Below, in pieces: positions 1 through 12,660 of a DNA stretch of 64,000 nucleotides. Every line of letters begins with the position of its first letter. The first letter of the stretch is position 1. The translations under genes were made by a program, and so were the position numbers. The notes under the pieces are model-generated. The model had not been told where the DNA came from and searched no databases. It saw only the letters and a program-made list of their open reading frames with translations. The stretch comes from Musa acuminata AAA Group (Eukaryota > Streptophyta > Magnoliopsida > Zingiberales > Musaceae), in contig NC_088356.1 in assembly GCF_036884655.1 (NCBI RefSeq), positions 9,590,001-9,654,000 on the forward strand. The letters run 5' to 3'.

Positions 1-1056
1 TGCTATTTACTAAAAAGGAGAATTATTTAAATGAATCATGATTTTTCTTGTGAATTTTTTGAATTATAACATGAAATTTTTTATGAATCAAGATCATTTA
101 CTATGATTCTTTTTTTCATTATTTGAGTCATCCAAAAAGAATCATAATTTTTCTTTTGATTTTTTGATATGCATAATTTAAAATTTGGTTCATGACTCCC
201 TTGTATTCATGAAGTGTATATCTCATCATCCAATTAAATTTTCTTGGTATTCTTCGATATGAAATTATGCATGAAATACTCATGATATTATGTTGATGTA
301 TATAAATGAGAAATTATGATCATGCATGGCATGATATAATGTAACTTGACATTTTGATACCAACATGATTTGAAATATTTATGATTTGAAATGATGCATA
401 CAATACTTATGATTTTTTGGATGAAATTATGTGAAAGTTAACAACTATCATTTTCTAAAATGATACCTTATTTTAATATGTCATATTGAAATAAGATTGA
501 TACTTTATTTTTGTCATGATTTGGAAATTGATGTAAAGGAAAAAAGAATTATAACATTGTATTCTTTTCTTCTTTTTTTTTGCAATGACAAAGGGGGAGA
601 AAAATTACTAGCTTATACGTTTCAAGAATAACAAAAATTACTAACTTGCATATTGCAAAAGAAAAGCAAATATTTCTAAACTTGCATATCTCTAAAATTT
701 GCTAGCTTGCATGTTCTAAAGTGATACAAATTTTGCTAAATTACTAGCTTGCATATCTCAAAATTGATAGTTGCACTTCTCCTTTTTATTGATGACAAAT
801 GAGGAGAAGATATGATGATGATGTATAAGTTATGATGATAACCATGCATGGGATGATGTACTCATATGTTTTGATTATGCATGATTTTATGTTACATGCA
901 ATGATATGATTGGTTCCTTCAATATTTATATTGCATGCAATGGTAAGATACTTATAATTCTCTAAATTCAAAGTTTCTATCAATACGACATATTGATAAA
1001 GGGAGTTAAGGTTAACTCCATCATCAATTGGTTATTATCATAAAAAAAAGAGAGAT
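1..1056 (+). mobile_element. 3' internal end of a SIRE-like copia element (cut by window edge)
   Basis: AT-rich non-coding sequence with repeated 'ctagcttgcat' phrases and an 'aaagggggagaaa' tract near 590. It matches, in reverse complement, the post-gag interior of the element at 43587-46200 (for example 'caatgacaaagggggaga' here and its complement near 44560-44575). It ends in a purine tract, aaaaaaaagagagat (1042-1056), placed like a polypurine tract directly before the LTR at 1057. No coding capacity remains. The rest of the element lies left of the window. Confidence 0.6.
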
Positions 1057-2130
1057 TATTGAATCTCATATTTTAATGATGAAACCAATTGATAATGTTA
1101 TGATCTAATCTACGTTTTGAGTGACGTAGGACTAGCTTCAATCAAGAGAGGCAAATTGATTAAAGCAGGAAGAATATGATGTTGGGCCAGAGTTGAACAT
1201 GTCAGGAGATTGGACGTTGGGCCGAAGGATCAGTCGACGTCTCGGTAGAAAGCTTTGTGCCATGAGTTCGTGCATCGGGCCAAATAATTGGACATTGCGC
1301 CAAGGAGATCGGAAGTTATGGGTGTCAACATGTCGATTGGGCAATATGTCGAAAGATTGGAGAAACGCCGGAAGAACCAATGATATGCCGGATAATATAT
1401 GATTCATGCTTTGTAATAATTTGTCTAGATCGAGTTAGTTTATATCGTAATTGAGTTGGATTAGAATGTAATTAGGCCAACTCAATTAGAGGCAATTGGG
1501 CCAAAAGTTGGGTCAAGCGATGGTATCGTCGGTCCAAGCGAAGGTACCGCTAGAGGCTCAATCTCTGAGATACAATTTTCAAGACTTTGTTAGGCAATGG
1601 TACTACTAGTCTGGGCGGTGTTACCGCCTAGACACAATCTCCAAGCAATAGTACCGCCCAATGTCAGTGCTGCAAGTGGTGGCACCATCTAGCACAAGCG
1701 ATGGTACCGCAAGTACCCCAAAAATTGGGATGAGATACTTTTAGGCTCTCTAAATCTATTTGGGCCCTATAAATACTCCTCTCATCCTTGCTCAGATTAT
1801 ACAATAATTGAAAACAAAAACAAGGAAAAATTATATTGTAATCTTGTGAGAGTTTCCCTCCTCTAGTCTAAGTGTTGATTTCTATTTAAGAGAGGAGTGA
1901 GTGGGGGTGTAAAGGTTCTTTCCTGAGCCTGTCAAAAGGAGAATAGAGTTGTAAGGGTAGTTGGTCTTTACCTATTGAAGGAAGACCGTTAGTGGATGCC
2001 GGTGGTCTCGACGGAAGAGGAATCAGGAGTAGACGCAGGTCACGATGACCGAACCACTATAAAACTAGATTTATATTTCCTTCATACTTTTTCTTTATAT
2101 TTCAAATTGATTTCTTAATCTTACTACGCT
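1057..2130 (+). mobile_element. Degenerate 3' LTR of a SIRE-like copia element
   Basis: It starts tattgaatctcatatttt, the diverged form of the start (reverse complement) of the LTRs at 41054 and 47168. At 1196-1260 a stretch beginning catgtcaggagattggacgt matches the reverse complement of about 43390-43460. At 2029-2075 'gaccgaaccact' matches the 'agtggttcggtc' block of those LTRs. GGTACCGC modules lie between 1500 and 1720. The TG start has become TA. The right end is approximate because copia coding homology begins near 2140. Confidence 0.65.
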
Positions 2131-2139
2131 TTTGTATGC

Positions 2140-2757
2140 TTTGAATTTTCAAAGATAGCTTTTGTAATTGATTTTGAGATATTAAAAAATAAATCTCAAA
2201 GATTACTAGGCTTCTCTAAACAAAGAATATATTGAGCTTGGTAATATTTAGTATTCAATTTTGTTGATACACCTAGGTGAAAGATTCAATTAAAGCAAGT
2301 GTCCTAAGAATGACATAGAAAGAAATCAAATGAAAGATATTTCTTACATATGTATTTAAAAGTATAATATATGCTCAAACTTATGCGAGACTAAATATCA
2401 GTTTTGTAGTTTGAATGCTGAGTATGTGTCAAAGCAACTCAGAAATAGAATATTAAAAAATATAAATAAATAAAAAAACTGATGAAATATCGATAGGGGA
2501 TAAAAGACCATGTGCTCACATCCAAGAGATTAAGTGGGCTTGAAGTAATAGGATATTCATATGCTAATTTTATAAATTACCTTAATAGTAGGAAGTCTAC
2601 TTCAATATTCATATTAGCGATAATTTCTTGGAAAAGTATAAAGCAATCATTTATTGCATTATCAAAACTAAAACTTGAATTTGTGGCATGCTTCGTATTC
2701 AGGTTAGATACTTTATCAAAACATAAAGTATCTAATGAACATGCTCTTAGAATGTGA
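2140..2757 (+). pseudogene. Decayed Ty1-copia reverse transcriptase / RNase H fragment
   Basis: Translating across frames gives a run of copia RT C-terminal and RNase H motifs. These are KSQRLLGFSKQRIY (about 2195-2240), CPKNDIERNQMKDI (about 2300-2342), YAQTYARLNISF (about 2369-2405), then HVLTSKRLSGLEVIGYSYAN and SRKSTS with ISWKSIKQS (2510-2700). They are in the correct order for copia (… YAQ.xxRPDI … GYSDxDFAG … RKSTSGY … ISWKSxKQ). Stops and frameshifts break it throughout and the YVDD catalytic block is absent. It is a fossil fragment lying against the LTR just upstream. Confidence 0.75.
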
Positions 2758-2759
2758 TT

Positions 2760-5700
2760 TGTAAGCAAGCAATAAAAGATATGATAATATATATTTAGAT
2801 AAATACTATTATTGATATTTATCTTACTTAACAAAGGTTATTTATTTTTGTTATCTTATTTATATTTATATCAATGCATATTATAATTGAATACGATAAT
2901 AGAATTATCTTGATAAGATAAATTATATAGATCATTATGGAGCCACATTAGAAAAGACTATTAGTATTATGGTATATAGAAGGAAGTATGAAATTGATAA
3001 CATGTAATAGTTATGATTTATATTAGTAGTTAGACTTAATATAGTATTATTATACTTATTGAATTTATTGAATTATCTAAAAAATTATGGTCATGTACAA
3101 AATATTTTTAATTTTTTTGAATCTAATTAAGTAAAATTTTATTTTATTTATTTTGATTTTAAATTTCTTATATATCTTACCAATTAATGGGAGGAGAATA
3201 TTAAATTATGTTTTCCTATCCAATTAAGTAATGTATTATAGATCTGATTAGATTTTGATTAAAATTATTGGCCAATGATTAAAAGTTCATTTATGATAGG
3301 ATTCGAGATGAACTTGATAGAAATGACTCTTGTAATTATAATCCTACATCATTTATTCTTGTTTATAAAAACATAAAACCTCTTAAAAATAAAATATTAG
3401 AAATTAAGATTATAAATCTATTCTTAATATATCTATATTTATATTCCATCACATATAATAGTACTATGAATGATCGATATTATTGTAGCTTTTGAATCTA
3501 ATGATTGTGTGTTTAGAGATCAGATAAAGATTTTCTAAATGATATCGAATGATACATAACTTCGATCTTGATTTATTTAATTTTAATTTTAATAATAAAA
3601 TTTTATATAATAATAATATAATAATAATTTTTATGTTTCTTTCTCGAATAAATATCTGAATTAATTCACTTCTTCCTGATATGGTGATCTTAGTTGCAAA
3701 TGTGGCCTGTTGTGCTTAACGAGTCTCGTGGCCGAGTATGCCTTCAATCACGAGTCTTCCAACTTCCATTTAGTGAATGTTGAGAACGAACATGCAATAT
3801 GGTTGACTTCTTTTATGTTATCATTCATGTCATCTACAGTGAAACCGACAGTGCACTGTCTGGGTCAGATCTTGTAAGAAAGCTGCGTTATCACTGTCTT
3901 TGTTACGATGGACTCTGTTGATATCAAGCGAGATGGGTTTCAGAAAAGTTTACACAAGTCATCCATCGGGTCCATGGGAGATCATCATCCCCATAGGAAG
4001 AAGGAAACGATGCTTGTGCTGTTTATTATGACTGTCGGCTTCGATGAAGGACCCGACCGCCTGCAGCCTCGTTCGTCAACCAAACAGGAGGAGCTTTCAT
4101 GACGCAACCCTTCAACCAAAACGCATGCACGAAAGGGCAGCCCGGAGTAGGAGTCTACCCGAGGAATGATTGTGGCGAGGAAAAGGAAGAAAGGCCGGCC
4201 CACCCGCACATGGGGGATGAGCTAATGCGAGGCCCCATGTTGCGGGGCGTTGGTACGACAGGTTAGGGGTGAGAAGGAAGGAGGGAGAGAGAAGATCTCG
4301 GAGGCCGTGGTTTCCTGTTCTGCCAGTGGCGACGAGGCACAGAGACGGCAAAGGTTGGAGAGGAAGGTGGTGGCAAAAAGGGGGTAGCGTACACGGCAAA
4401 ACGCGAACGCACAGTTTTGTCTATAGCAGCCTGGAGAAAGCTGTGCCTTCGTATATTAATGAGATCTTTGTTGCATCGAACCAGTGATGGATCGATTAAT
4501 AGAGATCAGAAGAAGTCGGCGAGGAGGTCTTTGCTCTTGTCGACGCAGTTAGTATCGCTTGGTCCACGAGTTGGAACAGTCTGCATGCATAATTCCGATT
4601 AAAAGTATCATTATTTAAGAGCATGATAAGTTTGGTCGAACTGTTGGAGGCCTAAACTTAATGAGTATGAACTGTGTACATGGAGAGATGGAACAAGGTT
4701 GAAAAGATATATCGCCTGGGTAGCTGTGGTGGTCTGTCTGTCCATGATGTCATGTATCAGGGTGTTAATAATTTGTATAGCCTCAGATGTTGAGGGAGGG
4801 AAGCTTCTGTGATCGTCTCCTGATTTAGTTTACGTATGATTTGGAAATAAGCATGAGTTAATAATAAGAGTTGAGTTGAACGAATACGGAATGAATAATA
4901 ATGTCTTAAATTTTAGTAGGAGCAGTTGAATTGCTGTGTAGCGGGGTTGATATTTAATCAAGTGTGATGGGCGGCACAGTGTGTGTGAATGATTGAAGGA
5001 ACGACCGGTGGATGAGACGTTGGTGGTGTGGAACTTATGGCTTAAGACACTTGATGGGAACCACCTTCCTATTTCTTTTCTTTTCTTTTCTTACACAAGA
5101 ACACCATGTTTCTTTTGTGATATTAAAGAACTTCTTTCTTTATGTTCACGTGATCCCACTCACCATCTAAATTTAACTATTCAGAATACTATAAAAATAA
5201 TAATAATAATAAATCATGAAAACGTTATTTATTTAAGATTGACTATATGAATTTTTATCATCTTTAAGATCCATAAAAAATTATACATCTAGATATATTT
5301 TATTAATAATTTTTATCAAAAAAATTTTAGATATTCTTTTTTTTTTCATTGTAACACTAATCATGAAAGAAAAAAGAAAATATATTAAATAATTTTGAAC
5401 ATATACGACTACATGATGTTGACAGAGCTCGTATTTATAGTTTTTATATTATTAAGAATCTTACGATCAATAATAATATTATTATTATAATATAATAATA
5501 ATAATAATAATAATTTATTCTATTCTAAGCCATAATAGAATGATCAATCTTATAATATAGAGTAACAAATTAATTATGAAAATAAAACTTTTGATATTTG
5601 TCATGTTTCACACCAATATATACTAGAATCATCTTTGTCTTAGGAGTTACTTCCGATATATATAGTTCATGATGATCAGACTACAATCTGCACATCAATG

Positions 5701-6173
5701 ATATATAGTATATTAATATACTATATAATGAAATAAATTTCAGGATTGGATTTGACAAAACATATTAAATTGACTATAATCCATTACCCGTGTCCTGTCA
5801 TTCTTTTTTATGATAGAACTAGGTATATCCATTGATTAATTACTTGATTCATTTTAATCTTAAAATTTAAGTAGTTTAAAAAATAACTAATAATTTAAAT
5901 TATTTTTTTATAAAATAATTTAATATTAACAAAAGGATAATTCAAAATATACCACAAAGCTACTCTTCAAAATGATATTTCTTTAGTTTAAATTATTTTA
6001 TTAAAATTATACTAACTTTATATTTATTTTTAACTTAAAAATCATAATCTAATTTTTTATTTACAAAACTTTTGGAGCTATTTTTAATATTTTTATAATA
6101 TCACCTTGCTACTAATATTACTCATTTCATTTCTGACTATTCTTAAATTATCGAATATATGTGATACCTATTC

Positions 6174-6228
<55 letters not shown>

Positions 6229-7190
6229 TCCAATACTTAATTTTATAAAAATATTATTTATCTTAAAATTATCGTATAATTTTTTTAATCTCAAAGATAT
6301 CTAATGATCGTATAATAACGCTCCCTCATCATCGTAGAATTTAAAAATTAATTTTTATTAATTGATTGTTAATATAATAATATTTAAATTTTATTTGATG
6401 TGAATGTCACTTAAAAATATTGCATGTATATACCTTTTTAAATTAATATGTTTTATATTCAAGTCTATAAATAAGAAGCAAAAGTAATATATATTTCAAA
6501 TACATATATTAACAAGGCATACGATCAACCTCTTTAAGAAAATACAGGTACGTATAAACATTAATTATGAACTCCTTAAAACTAGTCATAAATAAATAGA
6601 TTTTGAAGATGACCGTGGAAGAAATTTGCTACAGTAAACGATAGATTATAGTCTCAAATTAATCTCATAATTTAAATATATTAAGGTCTTTTATGAACAT
6701 AAATTCAATAAAAAAAGTATGTATATATATATATATATGTTAATAAAGATTTTTTACTTATCAAGGAAGTAATTAAAAACATAAGATAATTTTTTAAAAT
6801 AAAAAAATAATACATCAAACGTATATGATACTCATATATGTGAACTCGAACATAACATTTATCAGTTACACATTATCTAATTTAGATGTTTGATTTATTA
6901 TGATAAATTAAAATTATTATTTTTATTTTTTAAATAAAAATAATAGTTATTTTAATGGTTCATAAATATGATTTTTTTAATCAAAATTTATGCCTAGAAC
7001 CTTATAATAAACAATCAAAATATTTTGATTTCATACGTGAACTCAAATATGGTATCAATTAAAGTTTTTATCAACTAAAAATATATATATATAGATTTTA
7101 AACCTTTCTTTATGATAAATGAGAACAGTATTTCATCAACCACTCAAATTGAAGTATCGTAAATATGATTTATATAATATCTGTAAACCG
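2760..7190. other. AT-rich intergenic region, no gene recognised
   Basis: Mostly low-complexity A/T sequence. A less AT-rich island at about 3660-4620 holds overlapping short ORFs on both strands, none resembling a known family. Upstream of about 7150 there is no supportable coding signal. Short (TA)n runs lie at 6720-6738 and 7080-7094. Confidence 0.5.
6178..6224. repeat. (TA)n microsatellite
   Basis: An uninterrupted alternating TA run of about 46 bases in AT-rich intergenic DNA. Confidence 0.9.
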
Positions 7191-8504
7191 AGGCAAATCG
7201 GATATATCCACCCACCTTCGCACTTCCGCCAACAGTTGGTTCCCGAACTGCCCCAACGAAAGTTGAAGCCTTTTTGCCCCTTCCTCATCCCTCTCGGTTA
7301 CCACCGTCACCACGGCCGGCGAGATCTGCGGACACACCGGAGCGGCGGCCGGAGATGTCTATTTCCGATGTCGGAGCGGCGGCGCTGCGTTTTTGGTGGA
7401 AATAAAAGGTGGGGGGATTGGGGGGATCGATCGATTGGATGCAGTAAAGCGATCACGTTTTTTCTGGCCCTTTAGATTCCAATGCTTTGTCCTCAGCTGC
7501 TTTGTTCTTGCCCTGCGCTTCGAACTGTCGTCTGTCGCCCGATCTCGCCTCCCGGAGCTCGGTCGATCGCTTTCGATGCTTGGATGCAGCTTTGTTGGGT
7601 TGGGTGTAGTGCTAGGTTCTTTCCTTTCTCTTTCGCTTCAATACAGGGCTTTGGGCATGCCTGCTTCAGTTGTCCCGTAGACCGAGGTTTCGGATTAGAT
7701 CAATCTGCTTTTGATTTATCTGCTCCTTCTCGTGAGGATGTCTGAAATCTTGGCTTGGGTTTGAGGGTTATGGTGTTATATTTTAGGTGGTTTTAATTGG
7801 ACATTATAGATTGTTGTTGGTGTGCTGATGGTGGTGTTGGTGTTGGTGTTCATTTCAAGAGCTTTTATGGGAAAAAGTTGAGCTTTTCCCCCCTTCTTTC
7901 CTGTTAACATTCGTCATATTCCAGGAACAATTGCAGCTTTTTTTTTCTTGCAGAGATTCCTTAGGAAATTGTGTTATTCTCTTTGATCGTGCCTTTTTTC
8001 CCGGAAATTCCTATAAATGCTATGTCTCTATGCTTTCCCCCTCTCTGTTTCTGTTCTTTTCTATGTATGGGGACTCTTTTCCCCCTTGTCATTGACTTTC
8101 TTGCTTGCTTTAGCCCAGACCCATCGAAGTCCTGGCTCCGTTTCATGTGCTACAGTCTGCCCTTCTGTCTGATAGAAGTTCAAAATCGCATCTTTCTATC
8201 GTCATCTGTCAGCTTTTTTTCTTTTTTCACCTTTTAGTCGTCTCCCTGACAGAGAAACTTGGAAAGCCGTCTTTTTGGTGTACAATTTGAACGAGCGGAG
8301 GTCGAGGCTAGAATACCGGGTTCTCACCATCTGTCGAGTAAATCTAACGTGAAGAGTCCTATTCGCTGCAGTAACTTTAAGAACGAAAGCTCGGAAAACA
8401 CATGCTGTACATTTGCGCTGTTATCAGCATTTCCTAAATATATTTCTTTGTTTTCTTGTAGCTGCAAGCCTAAAGTGTAACTCAGTTTCTTTGTACCTGT
8501 GGAG
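7190..8504 (+). promoter_or_regulatory. Probable 5' UTR / first-intron region of the TRM-like gene
   Basis: Base composition changes sharply from AT-rich to GC/CT-rich at about 7190, with pyrimidine-rich leader-like sequence to about 7740, then T-rich intron-like sequence. Short ORFs here (for example 7119-7475 and 7482-7745) match no family and look incidental. The transcription start is not defined by any clear TATA box, so this is an inference from composition and position. Confidence 0.4.
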
Positions 8505-11500
8505 ATGTTCTGCTTGTTAACCCTGGTGAGTGATTTCAAGGCATTTTGCTTGAGAAATAGGTCGTGACCGGAAACCTTTTCTGATTCATGCCTCCCCTTT
8601 CTCCATTGCATGCTTCCAGGCATTTAGGTGAGTGGGTTTCATAATAGGAAAGCACAGGATCTGAAAAAGCCATTTCCCGGATGTATCGGAAGGATGATCA
8701 ACATATTTGACTTTAGTGCCGGTGTGGCTGGGAACAAGATGCTGACAGAAAGAGCTCACAGAGATGGTACATCTTTAGGCTTTCTGTTCATTTACTCTGA
8801 TGAGTCCATCATGAATATTCTTTTTCCAGATTTATTGTTAGTTTGAGCTCTTTGGATCATTTATGCTAGAGTTTTCACTTTTTAAGTTAGTCTTCATTGT
8901 AAGTGATTACTTTGTTAGTGTTTTAGACTTCTTGGAAGCTAGAGTCATGAAGCATAGTTTGCCGATTGTGGATGGCTAATCGGTTGTCTTCTGGAATTTC
9001 AGCTTTTTTCAAGTTGATGTGTTGTTTTTGTAGTGAAGATCGGTCCGTTCTAGTTCCGTTAACATTCCGTTCTTCTGCCACTCAAATTAGTGCTTCAAGT
9101 CAACATTGCTATCATGCTTTCTTCTTAACCTAGTACGTTTGTGTCATTATTTTCATGATAATGTCAGTTCCAATAACAACCACTCGTAGGAATATGCAGA
9201 TGGTCCATTTGTTGGTTTCTCTAAATTAATCTCACCGACGTTGTTTGCTTTAAATAAATGTCAAAATGCTTATTTTGTGAAAGCATTGATCTGCTTGTGT
9301 TCAGTTGTGCTTGTTGTTGAGCAGGTTTTCCAGTTAATAGAAACAAACATGATGCTAGAAAAGCCACCACACCAAGTGGAACTAATGCAGATGACAAACA
9401 AGTAAGCACCTGATACTTTGTTATCAATCATGAAGCGTGACTCCTTTGGATGATATCGTGTACTAATTTGCATATTTGTTTTCAGATAGCCAATGACCTG
9501 AAGCAGAATTTATCAAGCAAGAAAGCTAGTGGAACACCAATGAAGATGCTAATAGCTCAGGAGATGTCAAAAGAAACAGAGTCTATACGGAAACCACCTA
9601 GTGTCGTTGCTCGACTTATGGGCCTTGATGATGATCTTACAGGTCAGCCATTTCCAATGTCTAGTCAAAGAAAGTTGCTAGAGGGATACCCTCAAAGAGC
9701 CACAGCAGGTGTTAATAGAGATCACCGTCAACGGCAAGATGTTTTCAACAAGGCGGTTCCATATCAGCACCATAGACATGACCATGAGAAGATGGAACAC
9801 AGAGATGTACGCAAAGTGTGGCAGCAACCATCTTGGAGAAGGAATGGAAGATGTGGTGAGAATCAGACCGAGCTAAGAATGGCCCTTGTCCGTCAAAAAT
9901 TCATGGAAGCAAAGCGTCTGGCCGCTCATGAAAATCTTCTTCACACCAAGGAATTTCAGGATGCCCTTGAGGTTCTGAGTTCAAATAGAGATTTATTTCT
10001 CAAATTTCTTGAGGAGCCAAATTCCCTACTCTCAAAGCAAACAAGCGATCTTCACTCTATTCCTCCACCACCTCAGACAAAGCGCATTACTGTATTGAAG
10101 CCATCAAAAAAGGTTGAAACAAAGTTTGAAAAGGTAGTGAAGAAACATGAAAATTCAGAGATTGATGAGAGTGGATTGGAAACAAACAATCACCATTGGG
10201 AGCCTAATTTCAATCATTTAAATTCCGAAAGCTTCTTTCGGCCAACCAGGATAGTGGTCCTGAAGCCTAGCACAGGAAATCCTACCAAACTACCAACTTC
10301 AACCATGTCACCTGAGTATCTAGCACGGACTGAAGTTTATGGTCACCTAGGAGTTAGTGAAGCCTTTGAATCAAGGTCCTTGGACAAGGAAAGAGCTGAG
10401 CAGATGCAAAAAAGTCTAACTGGCCATAGGAGGGATGAATCGTTGCTATCTTCCATGTACTCTAATGGGTATGGTGGAGATGCTAGTTCATTCAATCAAT
10501 CAGAAACTGATTACAATGTAGAAGATGGTGGCTTTAGTGATTATGAGATAGTGACTCCAACATCACGCCATTCCTGGGATAAATTTGGCAGTCTTGGCAG
10601 TCCTTACTCAGCCTCGTCTCTTAGCCGGGTCTCTTATTCATCTGAGTCATCAGTGATTAGAGAAGCAAAGAAACGGCTTTCTGAACGATGGGCTTTAGTG
10701 ACATCAAATGGGATAAGTGAAGAACAATTACAGTTGCCTAGGAGCTCAAGCACTTTAGGTGAAATGCTTGCCATTCCTGAGGTAAAGAGAGAAGAATTTG
10801 TCGATGGGTTTACTGTCTCAAGCAATAGACCATCTGATGGAGAAGATGACCTGAGGTCACCAGCTTTTTGCTCATCAGTGGGTAGGACGAAAGATTCAGG
10901 AGACCTTTCCCCTGGGAATTTATCAAGGTCAAAGTCTGTCCCAGTGTCATCCACAGCTTATGAGGTCGTTAGCCTGAAATTTAAAGGTTCGGAGTCTCAG
11001 ATTAGTAGATCCACTGTGTCAGAGGTGTCGAAGACCAAACATGGGAAATCATCTTTCAGAGGAAAAGTGTCGAGCTTTTTTTTCTCAAGGAGCAAGAAAA
11101 CTAATAGAGAAAGACCTGTTTCTTCAACCCTGGTGGACTCCCGTGAGGTAGTAAGTAGAAGTGATGAGATACAAAAATCAGCTGACATCAGTTTGTCAGT
11201 GGACAGTCAAGTAAAGGATGAGGAACAATCTGCCGATGTACATTCTCCAATATCAGCCACAAATGTCGCCGAAAAGGTTGGTTCTCTCCCAATCTTCTTA
11301 TTAGTTTTCTCAATCTGTTTGAATTTGCCCTATATGTAGATATTGACCGGTGCTTGCTGTTCTTATTGGTTTGATCACTTCCATCTTCTACTTCACTCAC
11401 ATATATTTCAATGTTATATTTCACACTTGAATTTATTCAGTGATTAAAATCTTATACACTGCAGGTCATGCCATCACTTGAGGAACCCCGAACATGTGAC

Positions 11501-12396
11501 AAGTCTAGAGAAAAGGAGAAACTCAGTCCATGTCAAAATTTCATTAACAACCTGGACCAACCCAGCCCTACTTCGATTTTGGATGCAACATTTGAAGATG
11601 ATATGAATGAAAATTTGTGCCAGCTATCTGAAGCTAATGCTGGACAACAACGTAAGTTTTCTCTGGCATCCATGAAAACACTAGAGATTTCTATTTGCTG
11701 ATTGTTTCTTTTATCTCCCATTCAGTGCTTTCCAGGGCTTCACCTATAGAGTCAGTCGCACGTTCTATGTCGTGGGATGATGCCCATTTGGGAACATTGT
11801 CCCCGAGGCCCTCAAATCTCTATAAACCTTTGTCCAAGGCAGACCACACCGACCAAGACTACTTTGTATTTGTTCAGAATTTGCTATATTTTGCTGGCTT
11901 AGAGAAATCTGATATGATATTCACTGGATGGCACTCTCTTGATAGCCCATTGGATCCGATGCTACTCGACAAGTTCTTGGGTAGGAAAGAAGAGGAACCA
12001 AATTGCACGGAGAAAAGTTCGACCCTGAGGCTCCTATTTGACTGTGTCAACTCAGCCCTTGAAGAAGTCAGTCGGACCACTTTAACGAGTCTCTACCTAT
12101 GGAATGGGGCATCCTGTGGATCACGGATAAATGCTGGTGCAAGTTCTACATTGTCAGAGGCTGTGTGGAGTCTAATGAGGGATTGGTATTCCGGCAACGG
12201 GATATCGGTGTTTGCTGAGACCGACAACAATAGCCTCGGGGTGGATAGAGCATTGAGGAGGGAGGTGGAAGGAAACAAGTGGGTTGAATCGATCAGGATA
12301 GAAGTAGAGGAGATCACTGGAGAAATCAGCGGGGAGGTCCTGAAGGATTTGGTTGTAGAGGCTTTGGCTGACCTTCCTACTGCATGTATCTGCTGA
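8505..12396 (+). CDS. TRM / LONGIFOLIA-like protein (VARLMGL and DUF4378)
   Basis: Family proteins bind TON1/PP2A-type complexes or microtubules and influence cell elongation and division-plane set-up. Proposed exons: 8505-8525, 8628-8766, 9325-9401, 9486-11276, 11465-11651 and 11726-12396. All junctions are GT-AG and phases agree, giving about 961 aa. Visible features are a conserved N-terminal KKPFPGCIGRM, a PPSVVARLMGLDDD (DUF3741/VARLMGL) block at 9591-9632, a long Ser-rich middle, and a C-terminal DUF4378 from about 11854 (DYFVFVQNLLYFAGL) to the end. The start is uncertain. Where relatives have Met before (N/S)GF, this sequence has GTG (8628). An upstream ATG at 8505 joined through a 102-bp intron restores the frame; otherwise the first ATG is 8694, giving 932 aa. 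A GC-rich leader at 7190-7740 probably belongs to the 5' UTR. Family assignment is firm; the exact paralogue is not. Confidence 0.85.
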
Positions 12397-12660
12397 CCCC
12401 TTTAGTCCCTCAGCTTCTGTTACTTGGATTTGTTGTTTTTGCTGTGGAAGAGGCTGCTACAATGTTTAGATTTCTATGCTTCCACTAGTGATGATGTACG
12501 TAAACTATCTGATATGTGGCATTTGCTTATATTACATGGATCTCCTGTGTTTATTGCATGCTTCATCTCTGTAACTTATATGAAGAATTGAACTGGCATC
12601 ATCAGTCGGTGGATTTTATGTGCATTGCTGCTGAAGGTCAAGAGGAAATCCACCTGATCT
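12397..12660 (+). other. Probable 3' UTR of the TRM-like gene
   Basis: T-rich sequence directly after the TGA at 12394-12396, with no ORF. The poly(A) site cannot be fixed from sequence alone. Confidence 0.4.

Noticed and set aside
4112..4399. Minus-strand 95-aa ORF in a GC-richer island
   Set aside because: No recognised motif, opposing ORFs overlap, and no splice or promoter support.
4428..4452. Sequence ggagaaagctgtgcc resembling part of a miR396 star strand
   Set aside because: Only about 11 bases agree and no complementary mature miR396 sequence occurs nearby, so no precursor hairpin.
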